Origin: Lachnospiraceae bacterium UBA3850
GTDB taxonomy: Bacteria > Bacillota > Clostridia > Lachnospirales > Lachnospiraceae
Reading direction: 5' to 3'
Assembly: GCA_002392655.1 (NCBI GenBank)
Contig: DGHK01000021.1
Coordinates: 1-18,922, forward strand
DNA length: 18,922 bases
Under the pieces are notes generated by a model. The model was not told the DNA's origin. It did not search any database and was given only the letters and a program-made list of their open reading frames with translations. The translations under genes and the position numbers were made by a program. Positions 12,862 through 18,922 of the stretch are shown here, one piece after another. Each line of letters opens with the position of its first letter. Position 1 is the stretch's first letter.

Positions 12862-14742
12862 ATGAAAATAGCACTTTTTATAGGAGACTCAATTCAGTCC
12901 TATGAGATGGAGATGATAAGTGAAGCCTGTAAAATTATGGGTGAGAGAGGTCACAGGCTTGACATTTTCGCAAACTGTTGTGTCCCGGCAGGCGATTATC
13001 TGCATATCGAAGGACTGAAGAAGGTATTCTATCTATCGGATTTGGAAAAATACGACGGCATCATCACAGCTGATGACACGCTGAATAATTTCGGGATGAA
13101 CATGGATCTCCGCAGGCACCTGGATAAGCATGCCAAGTGTCCTGTTGTATGTCTGCGAAATTCTGCACCTAATTATATAAATGTAACGTTTGACGATCGT
13201 CATGAGATGTATAACATGACGAAGCATATCATAGAGGTTCATGGCTGCAGACATATCGGTTTTGTGACAGGCTCCTTCAAGCTGAACGATTCCATCTGTC
13301 GTCTGAATGGATTCAAGGATGCCATGGAAGAAGCCGGACTTCCGGTTGAAGAGAAACTTATATTTCACGGAAATTACTGGAATGATCAGGGTGATGAAAC
13401 GGCTGAATTTTTCATGAATAGTGATGGCGGCCTTCCTGAGGCAATCATCTGTTCCAATGATTATATGGCTCTCGCACTTATCGATTCCCTCAAGAAGCTT
13501 GGAGTGAGGTGTCCGGAGGATATCATAGTGACCGGTCTTGATAACATACCTGAGGGAGAGGGAAACATCCCCGGCCTTACAACCATAGGTTTTGATATGC
13601 ATGATATGGTTAAGGAAGCGGTCGATATACTTGAAGGGCTTAGTGCCGGCGATGAGACTTCGGTTCAGCTGAAAAGAAGACTTGCAGAAAATGATAACAC
13701 TAAGCTGCTTCACGGAAGATGTATCTTCAGATCAAGCTGTGGCTGTCAGGATATAAACGATATTCTGATTAGAAATTACAAAATGATGCGTGATCTTATA
13801 GCAGATGACCGTGAAAATGCATTTACCTGTGTTAATATGAACATGGATCTGGGTGGAATCCTCGAGGTGGATGAGTGCCTTAGAACGAGCCTGCAGATAC
13901 TAAGAGATTCCGGACTGTTTGAGCATATATATCTGGTATATAACGGAAGGCTTTATGGTGAGGCTTCTCCCGGCGAAAGCCTGATGATGTATAGCGATGC
14001 TGAAGATGACACAAGCTACGCTGTATCGAAGGAATATCCGATATCCAGAGCCAGAGATGGCGAGTTAGATGGAAGGTGCAATGCATTTCTTCCAATCAAT
14101 TATCAGGATGAGCTATATGGTTATCTAGTTCTTCGCCTGTCAGATAATAGACAGAAATACTTCAATATAGTTCTGGCACAGCTTCTGATCATACTCGGAA
14201 ATACACTGAAGAAGCTCGAGCTTCTTTCTGTGCAGGGTGAGCTTCAGGATCTGAAGACACTTTATCAGCAGGATCCGCTTACAGGATTATTTAACAGAAG
14301 AGGGCTTGAGAGAAATCTCAGGAGACTCTATGAATCTGATCTCAGAAATAAAAAAGTCGTCATATCAAGTATCGACATGGACGGCCTTAAGTATATAAAT
14401 GACCATTTTGGTCATGGGGCAGGAGACGAAGCTTTAGTTGCAGTTTCTGACTGCCTCCTCGAGGTTCTCGACTCGGGCGAGTTTGCCGCAAGAATCGGCG
14501 GAGATGAATATGTCGCTGTAGTCGTTATGGACGCTAAGGAAGATATTACAAGCTTCCGTGAGAAACTATATCAATGTATTAATCGTAAAGCAGAGAGCTT
14601 TACTGATTATAAATTCTCGGTTAGTGTAGGCCTTGCAGAAGCCAAGACCTATCGTCATATTCCCGAAGCTATGAAGAAAGCCGACAAGGATATGTATCGC
14701 GAGAAAACCCTCCATCATAGGCAGCTAGAGGCGGACTTGTAA
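12862..14742 (+). CDS. Cytosolic PBP1-sensor/GGDEF diguanylate cyclase
   Basis: The 626-residue protein lacks a signal peptide or membrane helix. Residues 1-285 resemble a LacI/PBP1-type ligand-binding domain without the HTH: IALFIGDSIQSYEMEMI, NVTFDDRHEMYNMTKHIIE, HIGFVTG, LNGFKDAMEEAGL, AIICSNDYMALALIDSLKKLG and IIVTGLDNIPEG. Residues about 300-450 look like a GAF-type module ending in a helix (LGNTLKKLELLSVQGELQDL). Residues about 466-620 form a GGDEF domain with DPLTGLFNRRG, SIDMDGLKYINDHFGHGAGDE and the active-site motif GGDEY (546-550); Tyr at the last position is a tolerated variant. There is no RxxD inhibitory site at the usual position. It should make cyclic di-GMP in response to a cytosolic ligand, perhaps a sugar. 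The start is fixed by GAGGTG eight bases upstream. Confidence 0.9.
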   Translation: MKIALFIGDSIQSYEMEMISEACKIMGERGHRLDIFANCCVPAGDYLHIEGLKKVFYLSDLEKYDGIITADDTLNNFGMNMDLRRHLDKHAKCPVVCLRNSAPNYINVTFDDRHEMYNMTKHIIEVHGCRHIGFVTGSFKLNDSICRLNGFKDAMEEAGLPVEEKLIFHGNYWNDQGDETAEFFMNSDGGLPEAIICSNDYMALALIDSLKKLGVRCPEDIIVTGLDNIPEGEGNIPGLTTIGFDMHDMVKEAVDILEGLSAGDETSVQLKRRLAENDNTKLLHGRCIFRSSCGCQDINDILIRNYKMMRDLIADDRENAFTCVNMNMDLGGILEVDECLRTSLQILRDSGLFEHIYLVYNGRLYGEASPGESLMMYSDAEDDTSYAVSKEYPISRARDGELDGRCNAFLPINYQDELYGYLVLRLSDNRQKYFNIVLAQLLIILGNTLKKLELLSVQGELQDLKTLYQQDPLTGLFNRRGLERNLRRLYESDLRNKKVVISSIDMDGLKYINDHFGHGAGDEALVAVSDCLLEVLDSGEFAARIGGDEYVAVVVMDAKEDITSFREKLYQCINRKAESFTDYKFSVSVGLAEAKTYRHIPEAMKKADKDMYREKTLHHRQLEADL

Positions 14743-14745
14743 GTT

Positions 14746-14801
14746 AAAAAAGAACGGGGACGATTTTGTGAACTGACACAGAACCGTCCTCGTTCTTTTT
14801 T
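14746..14801 (+). terminator. Strong terminator after the GGDEF gene
   Basis: AAAAAAGAACGGGGACG (14746-14762) pairs with CGTCCTCGTTCTTTTTT (14785-14801), allowing one bulge. The loop has an inner TGTG/CACA pairing. The symmetric A and T tracts would also end transcription from the minus-strand gene. The GGGGACG... palindrome resembles a repeat type I recall from Clostridia, so it may have a REP-like origin. Confidence 0.8.
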
Positions 14802-14863
14802 ATTTCTTCATCTAAGCTTTCGCAACATCTGATTCGTAGCAAATATCAAAGCTTTCGCAGTCT

Positions 14864-15115
14864 TTAAGCAGTCACTGCAACTGCATCCCAGTATTTTGTG
14901 ACATAAGGGATATTATCCTTCTTAATCCTGAGGCCACCTTCCTCAACTTCTTCCTTTGTGATCCCCATAACCTTTGCAACACGTATGTTCAGTACGACAC
15001 TTTCCTTAAGAGCTTTGCTTAAGTAGAAGTCGCTCCCTTCAAACATAGATGTATCGATTGTAGGTTCTTTGATTTTTTTACTAGTACTCTTAACAATAAT
15101 CGTATTTACTCCCAT
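14864..15115 (-). CDS. Small hypothetical protein, divergent to its neighbours
   Basis: The 83-residue frame begins VNTIIVKS, has a charged amphipathic helix (SKALKESVVLNIRVAKVMG, ITKEEVEEGG) and ends YVTKYWDAVAVTA. It has no cysteine, signal peptide or membrane segment, and no family is recognised. Support for it being real comes from a GAGGGA ribosome binding site, a good promoter (TTGACT-17-TATTCT), protein-like composition and a bidirectional terminator after its stop. It might be a small regulator or a peptide gene, but nothing in the sequence decides this. Confidence 0.6.
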   Translation of the reverse strand: MGVNTIIVKSTSKKIKEPTIDTSMFEGSDFYLSKALKESVVLNIRVAKVMGITKEEVEEGGLRIKKDNIPYVTKYWDAVAVTA

Positions 15116-15164
15116 CTTTTTTCCCTCACTTAATTATATATTTGGTTTTTTGCAAAACCGGATT

Positions 15165-15193
15165 AGAATATCACAGTAGCTATAATCAGTCAA
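15165..15193 (-). promoter_or_regulatory. Sigma-A promoter for the small gene at 14864-15115
   Basis: On the minus strand TTGACT (15193-15188) and TATTCT (15170-15165) are separated by 17 bp. A short palindrome, GGTTTT-TTGC-AAAACC (about 15144-15159), would lie in the leader. Confidence 0.55.
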
Positions 15194-15218
15194 GCTGAAA
15201 ATTCACCAATAATATGTA

Positions 15219-15247
15219 TTGACATAGCATATTTCTTGTGATAATAT
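15219..15247 (+). promoter_or_regulatory. Sigma-A promoter for the single-pass protein at 15357
   Basis: A consensus TTGACA (15219-15224) precedes the TGATAATAT region; TAATAT at 15242-15247 gives 17-bp spacing and GATAAT at 15240-15245 gives 15. The leader to the start codon is about 105 bases, and no recognised riboswitch is visible in it. Confidence 0.5.
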
Positions 15248-15356
15248 CCTTTGGTTTTGCTTAAAAACATAGCTTTTATACAAGTACTTAATATAAGAAA
15301 ACCGGTAATGTTTGTAGTTTTTGATTAATACTAGATGAAAGGTGACGGTGATCTCT

Positions 15357-16229
15357 ATGCAGCTTAAAAGAGATGATAATGATCAAAATGATGTCCCTCA
15401 GAGCGGTGAAACAAGCTTTGAAGGCGAGTACTATAATAACAGACCGGATATGGGTGGTACTGTTGTAGGTAATCCTTACGGTGGACCACAGCCTGATCCG
15501 ATTCCTGAAAGTCCTTATGGAGGACCAGGTGCAGGCCCGGGACAATTCGGAGGTCCTTCTGCTATGCTTGATCGTCCTGGTATGCCACAGTACAGCCAGG
15601 CGCCCGATACCGGAGTTGCAGTAAATAGAAATCGTATCAATCCCGTATTCATAATTATAGGGGTGCTTTTAGTTTGTTTCGTTGTTTTTCTCTTTATCTT
15701 TATGAGCGAAGATTATAAGCCTGGTAAAACTTCCGGTAACACCTATACAAATGAGTATTTTGGAATAAAGATACATTTTGATGCTGACTATATCGTTCAG
15801 GGACGTGTAGGTTCTGATAGATCAGAGATGCACAATCTTAAGTCTAGAAAAGTTCTTGTAACAGAAGTTACAGCAAAGGACTTCAACGAAGAAAACAGCT
15901 TAGCTTTCAGTGTGGATTATATGGGCGAGAGTCTGGAGAGTAAAGGAAAAACTGAAGAAGATGTAATCGATGAGATGAACGGAGAGTTCCTTATGGAGCT
16001 TCAGGATCCAACCTATGACTTTTCTCTTGAAAAGGAAACTCTTACAATAGGTGGCAAAGTGTGTTATGGTTATATGATAGATGCATCAGCAAATGGAGTG
16101 CATATGTACTGTGCACAGTTCTATATGTTTAAAGGAAAATATATGGCCGGCATAACTTCATTTAACACCAGCAAGCAGAAGGCCAGAGAGATGATAACCG
16201 AGCACGTGACCAAGTACGACGGTAAGTAA
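15357..16229 (+). CDS. Single-pass membrane protein with a Pro/Gly-rich cytosolic tail and an extracytoplasmic domain
   Basis: I choose the ATG at 15357, six bases after GGTGA, over GTG codons at 15342 and 15348. The 290-residue product has a disordered Gly/Pro/Tyr-rich N-terminus (residues about 1-92, with repeated NPYGGP and SPYGGP). One membrane helix spans about 96-116 (NPVFIIIGVLLVCFVVFLFIF). An extracytoplasmic domain of about 170 residues follows (YTNEYFGIKIHFDADYIV, TAKDFNEENSLAFSVDYMGE, SFNTSKQKAREM). The outer domain resembles small lipoprotein-like or PsbP-like folds in overall pattern only. There is no enzyme motif. Its layout (Pro/Gly tail, helix, outer domain) mirrors the zinc-ribbon protein at 17986, so the two may belong to one surface module around the GG-leader peptide. 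Function not recognised. Confidence 0.8.
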   Translation: MQLKRDDNDQNDVPQSGETSFEGEYYNNRPDMGGTVVGNPYGGPQPDPIPESPYGGPGAGPGQFGGPSAMLDRPGMPQYSQAPDTGVAVNRNRINPVFIIIGVLLVCFVVFLFIFMSEDYKPGKTSGNTYTNEYFGIKIHFDADYIVQGRVGSDRSEMHNLKSRKVLVTEVTAKDFNEENSLAFSVDYMGESLESKGKTEEDVIDEMNGEFLMELQDPTYDFSLEKETLTIGGKVCYGYMIDASANGVHMYCAQFYMFKGKYMAGITSFNTSKQKAREMITEHVTKYDGK

Positions 16230-16255
16230 TTTACGAAATAGTCAGTTAAGCTTGT

Positions 16256-16284
16256 GACACATATGTGACAGAATGTATGCTAAT
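16256..16284 (+). promoter_or_regulatory. Palindrome plus TATGCTAAT motif upstream of the GG-leader peptide
   Basis: GACACATATGTGAC (16256-16269), a 6-bp gap, then TATGCTAAT (16276-16284). The same arrangement with the same gap is found at 2537-2565. It lies about 55 bp upstream of the AAAGGAGA ribosome binding site, a plausible operator/promoter distance. TATGCT could be a -10 with TGTGAC (16253-16258) as a weak -35. Confidence 0.45.
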
Positions 16285-16341
16285 CTCTCTTTAGAAAAAT
16301 CATAAAAGAAATAATGTTTATGAAAAGGAGATGTAAGAAAA

Positions 16342-16656
16342 ATGAAAGAGATAAGTGAGAAGTCAGTAAGACTGAATATGAATGATCTCGATGGAGTAGC
16401 AGGCGGTAACTACAATGAGACTACTGAGATAATCAATGCTATTGATAATAACCCGAATCTTTCGAGTATATGGTACAAGGCACTTGATAACGTTCATGGT
16501 ATAGAGGACGAGGACGTTGATGTTATAGCAGCGCAAAATGTTCTTGCCACCCTTGGAATAAAGGCCAATATGGATTTCAGAACCGCAAAGAACAACAACT
16601 ACGGCGGTATGAGCCATGCTGAAGTTCTGAAGAGAATAAAGGGATATAAGAAATAG
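16342..16656 (+). CDS. Double-glycine-leader peptide, possible secreted bacteriocin-like or signalling peptide
   Basis: The 104-residue product begins with a leader matching the GG class cleaved by C39 peptidase ABC exporters: LNMNDLDGVAGG ending at G22. Hydrophobic residues occupy the canonical -12 (L11), -7 (L16) and -4 (V19) positions and an acidic residue sits at -8. The mature part would be about 82 residues, polar, rich in Asn and Asp, free of cysteine, with NNNYGGMSHAEVLKRIKGYKK at the C-terminus. That is longer and more polar than typical class II bacteriocins, so it could be a signal, adhesin or effector peptide. The start has AAAGGAGA 11 bases upstream. No C39 exporter or immunity protein is recognised in the window. 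A terminator follows directly. Leader class is seen; function is inferred. Confidence 0.75.
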   Translation: MKEISEKSVRLNMNDLDGVAGGNYNETTEIINAIDNNPNLSSIWYKALDNVHGIEDEDVDVIAAQNVLATLGIKANMDFRTAKNNNYGGMSHAEVLKRIKGYKK

Positions 16657-16704
16657 CCGCTTATTCTGAGCAGTGAATCTGAGCAGAGTACAGTGTAAAA
16701 AAAT

Positions 16705-16771
16705 AAAAAAAGGTGCATTCTGATATGAAAATGTGTACAATAGTATGCGTATGAGAATGGCACCTTTTTTT
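16705..16771 (+). terminator. Terminator after the GG-leader peptide gene
   Basis: AAAAAAGGTGCATTCTGATA (16705-16724) pairs with the segment 16750-16771, which ends in GGCACCTTTTTTT, with a bulge. The loop of about 25 bases contains TGTGTACAAT, a possible -10 for the aminotransferase gene. A/T symmetry makes it potentially bidirectional. Confidence 0.75.
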
Positions 16772-16804
16772 GTGCCCAAAAATATCAGATGGAAGTAAAC
16801 GGAT

Positions 16805-17974
16805 ATGGATTTTATACCATTATCGATTCCCTGTTTTGAGGGAAATGAAAAAAAGTACGTTGATGATGCGTTGGAGCAGGGCTGGGTCTCTACCGGCGGA
16901 GCATATATAACGAGGCTTGAAAAGGAGCTTTCGGAATATTTATGCGTCCCGAGTGTGGCTGCCTGCCAGAGCGGAACATCGGCGATTCATATGAGCCTTA
17001 TTGAGTGCGGAGTGCGTCCCGGAGATACGGTGATCGTTCCGTCTCTTACATTTATAGCTGCAGTAAATCCCGTGAGCTATCAGTTCGCCAATCCTGTCTT
17101 TATGGATTGTGATGACAGCCTGTGTATGGATCCTGCTAAGCTTAGAGCCTTCTGCGAAGAGGAATGCGATTTTGATGAGGGTGTGCTTAAATATAATGGA
17201 AGTGCTGTTAAGGCGGTAGTTGTAGTTCATGTTTTCGGAAATATGGCTGATATGGAATCAATCATGGATACTGCAGAAGCCTATAATCTGAAGGTTATCG
17301 AGGATGCGACTGAAGCGCTTGGCACCAGGTACATAGAGGGCAGATATGCCGGACGATTCGCCGGAACCATAGGAGATTTCGGTTGCTACAGCTTTAATGG
17401 AAATAAAATAATCACGACAGGCGGCGGAGGTGCGGTAACATCCCGAGATCCTTCCGGAGCAGATCATATCAGATTTCTGTCCACCCAGGCGAAGACAGAT
17501 CCGCTTTTCTATCTTCACGATGAGATAGGTTATAATTATAGGATGACTAATCTTCAGGCGGCACTTGGTGTAGCTCAGCTTGAAGAACTTGAGACATTTA
17601 TAGAAAGAAAAGAAAGAAATTATAAGCTTTACAGTGAGCTCTTAAGTGGCTTTGAATATGGCTCGCTTCTCAGCTTTCGCGAGAATACGCGTTCAAACAG
17701 ATGGCTCTATGGTTTGAAGCTTGATATGGATAAAATATCTAAATCGGTGAGAGATATAGTTCTTGCTCTTCAGGATAGGAAGATACAGACGAGACCTATA
17801 TGGGGACTGATTAATGAACAGACACCGTATAGGAATTGCTATGTATATAAACCCGAAAAAGCAGAGTACTATGCTGAAAGGATTCTTAATATTCCTTCAG
17901 GAGTACAGCTTACCGGGGAAGAGATAAAATATGTAGTGAAAGCGCTGTCAGATGTACTGTCTGATAGTAAGTAA
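16805..17974 (+). CDS. DegT/DnrJ/EryC1-family aminotransferase, LegC-like
   Basis: The 389-residue PLP enzyme has a full sugar-aminotransferase fold. It carries IPLSIPCFEGNEKKYVDDALEQGWVSTGG at the N-terminus, the CQSGTSAIHMSL cofactor loop, VIEDATEALG with D167 (pyridine nitrogen contact) and SFNGNKIITTGGGG with the Schiff-base lysine K201. The IPLS...GNE...GWVSTGG opening and the FNGNKIITTGGGGA block fit the LegC subfamily, which aminates a UDP-4-keto sugar on the way to legionaminic-type nonulosonates. No other nonulosonate gene (synthase, epimerase, cytidylyltransferase) is in the window, so the exact substrate is open. GGAAG at 16791-16795 is a modest ribosome binding site. The zinc-ribbon gene starts 11 bp after it and is probably co-transcribed. 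Confidence 0.9.
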   Translation: MDFIPLSIPCFEGNEKKYVDDALEQGWVSTGGAYITRLEKELSEYLCVPSVAACQSGTSAIHMSLIECGVRPGDTVIVPSLTFIAAVNPVSYQFANPVFMDCDDSLCMDPAKLRAFCEEECDFDEGVLKYNGSAVKAVVVVHVFGNMADMESIMDTAEAYNLKVIEDATEALGTRYIEGRYAGRFAGTIGDFGCYSFNGNKIITTGGGGAVTSRDPSGADHIRFLSTQAKTDPLFYLHDEIGYNYRMTNLQAALGVAQLEELETFIERKERNYKLYSELLSGFEYGSLLSFRENTRSNRWLYGLKLDMDKISKSVRDIVLALQDRKIQTRPIWGLINEQTPYRNCYVYKPEKAEYYAERILNIPSGVQLTGEEIKYVVKALSDVLSDSK

Positions 17975-17985
17975 GGGGGAGTAGT

Positions 17986-18888
17986 ATGAAGTGTCCTATA
18001 TGTTATCAGGAGAATCCAAACGGAAGTATGTTCTGTCAGTTCTGCGGAGCAGATCTGTCACAGACTCAGGTAAGTCAGGAACCGTATAAACAGAATAACC
18101 AAGGAAGGCCTTATCAGCCGGGAAATCCGTACCAGCAGGGAAGCCCATATCAACAAGGAAATCCGTACCAGCAGGGATGGCCTTATCAGCCGGGAAATCC
18201 ATATCCACCTCAGGGCTTTAATCCTCAGGGACAGCAGTTTGGACCTCAGGGACCTGAAGATATAAAGAGCGGTTCAAGTAAAACAGCAATTATTGTTGCT
18301 ATAATTATAAGTGTGGTTGTTGCGTTAGGCGTAGCGGCTTTTTTGATATTCTTCGTATTTAATGATGACAAAAAAAGTGACAAGAAGGTTTCCAGAAATG
18401 ATATAACTACTGAAGCTACGACAGAGGTTACTACAGAAGCTACGACAAGAGCAACAACGGAGGCAACTACAAGAGCAACAACGGAGGCAACCACGGAAGC
18501 TACCACGGAGGCTGAGACTCCTGAGGGTCCCTGGACTATATCAGAAATAGTTGTAAATGACAGCAAGGATGATTATACAACAGATTATTCAGATTTATAT
18601 GATGTGAGCTCTGTATATTTTCATTGGAGTGTGTTGGATGGTCCGTCAAATGATTATCTGAAGTTTTATGTCGAGATAGATGACAGGGCAGTGGATAAGC
18701 CCGGACAGAATACCTATACATTTGACAATGATAATAAAATCGGAGACATAGTCTGGTATAATGAGTATAGCTATAATACTTCTACAAAGGCGGCTCAGAA
18801 CTTCAAGAATGGTACCATAACCATAAAGGTATATAATGCATATACCATGGACTATCTGGGTGAGAAGACTGTACATATGCATAATTAA
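17986..18888 (+). CDS. Zinc-ribbon single-pass membrane protein with Thr-rich linker and extracytoplasmic domain
   Basis: The 300-residue product opens with a zinc ribbon (CPICYQENPNGSMFCQFCG; Cys 3, 6, 17, 20). A six-residue tandem repeat of the NPYQQG type follows (about residues 42-76), reflected in 18-bp DNA repeats. One membrane helix spans about 100-125. A Thr-rich low-complexity linker with repeated ATTEATT/ATTRATT (about 141-176) leads to an extracytoplasmic domain of about 120 residues with beta-rich segments (WTISEIVVND, VYFHWSVLDG, YLKFYVEID, GTITIKVYNAY). AGGGGGAG overlaps the upstream stop codon and supports the start. The topology predicts a cytosolic ribbon and an outer domain of unknown ligand. 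Repeat-rich regions may vary in length between strains. Confidence 0.85.
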   Translation: MKCPICYQENPNGSMFCQFCGADLSQTQVSQEPYKQNNQGRPYQPGNPYQQGSPYQQGNPYQQGWPYQPGNPYPPQGFNPQGQQFGPQGPEDIKSGSSKTAIIVAIIISVVVALGVAAFLIFFVFNDDKKSDKKVSRNDITTEATTEVTTEATTRATTEATTRATTEATTEATTEAETPEGPWTISEIVVNDSKDDYTTDYSDLYDVSSVYFHWSVLDGPSNDYLKFYVEIDDRAVDKPGQNTYTFDNDNKIGDIVWYNEYSYNTSTKAAQNFKNGTITIKVYNAYTMDYLGEKTVHMHN

Positions 18889-18903
18889 CAGGAGCTTTGA
18901 GAC

Positions 18904-18922
18904 ATGAAAACAACTAATATGA
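18904..18922 (+). CDS. Start of a further gene, cut by the window end
   Basis: ATG at 18904 lies nine bases after AGGAG (18890-18894) and opens MKTTNM before the window ends. The 15-base gap to the previous stop suggests an operon with the zinc-ribbon protein. Product unknown. Confidence 0.5.

Noticed and set aside
13033..13713. 226-codon minus-strand frame inside the GGDEF gene
   Set aside because: No RBS or motif; the opposite strand encodes a recognisable PBP1-type domain.
4521..15255. ATATCCTTTGGTT shared by the regions at 4521 and 15243
   Set aside because: A 13-base A/T-rich match in different positions relative to each promoter; likely coincidence without more copies.
15248..15356. 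The ~105-base leader before the protein at 15357 as a riboswitch
   Set aside because: No conserved riboswitch core or convincing terminator/antiterminator pair could be drawn.
16705..16771. GGTGC...GGCACCTTTTTTT before the aminotransferase as a member of the GGTACC family
   Set aside because: It shares only GGCACCTTTTT with the leading unit; arm sequence, spacing and register differ, and it is better explained as a terminator.

Overview
The window looks like chromosome from a low-GC Gram-positive gut or rumen anaerobe, most likely a Lachnospiraceae member (Butyrivibrio / Pseudobutyrivibrio / Roseburia type). This is inferred from family content: secreted proteins with glucan/choline-binding-type repeats and an InlB-type repeat, Thr/Glu-rich linkers, zinc-ribbon membrane proteins, a TSCPD-domain protein, a soluble PBP1-sensor/GGDEF protein, strong AGGAGG ribosome binding sites, and moderate-to-low GC. 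I could not run any database search.

Layout. (1) 1-663: the 3' part of an IS200/IS605-type tnpB and its right-end hairpins (probable omega RNA). (2) 692-2482: two secreted proteins on the minus strand. (3) 2537-3910: a regulatory region, a small XRE regulator and a REP-associated tyrosine transposase (RAYT) of the Y1/HUH family. (4) 4017-8090: a small membrane protein, a frame-disrupted VanY-type D,D-carboxypeptidase lipoprotein, and a 748-residue secreted wall-binding protein. (5) 8522-12743: a probable operon of a DRE-TIM aldolase-like protein, a TAXI-type solute-binding protein, a GltS-type glutamate symporter and a TSCPD protein, closed by a hairpin at 12815-12861. (6) 12862-14742: a cytosolic GGDEF protein with a LacI-like sensor, then a strong terminator. 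(7) 14864-18922: a small divergent hypothetical, a proline/glycine-rich single-pass protein, a peptide with a canonical double-glycine leader, a LegC-type aminotransferase, a zinc-ribbon single-pass protein, and the start of one more gene.

The most striking signal is a family of eight intergenic repeat arrays between 1790 and 10179, with none from 10.2 to 18.9 kb. Each array is a string of 13-bp imperfect palindromes (GGTACCGTGTACC, or the variant GGTACCTGGCACC usually first) separated by exactly 12 bp of A/T-rich spacer. Array length is therefore quantised at 25n-12 bp: 38, 63, 88 or 138 bp for n = 2, 3, 4 or 6. All eight are in the same orientation on the + strand. Two of them bracket the XRE-RAYT pair, one starting two bases after the RAYT stop codon. 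The natural reading is a Firmicutes REP/RAYT system ('REPtron') with an unusual 25-bp modular repeat. Five of the eight arrays lie immediately upstream of a ribosome binding site, and three of those lie between a recognisable promoter and the RBS, so they would also form structured 5' UTRs.

Other points of interest are a 29-bp composite motif (14-bp palindrome, 6-bp gap, TATGCTAAT) shared by the region upstream of XRE/RAYT and the region upstream of the GG-leader peptide; a TAXI binding protein paired with GltS instead of TRAP membrane subunits; and a nested terminator / extended -10 promoter / Shine-Dalgarno arrangement in front of the GGDEF gene.
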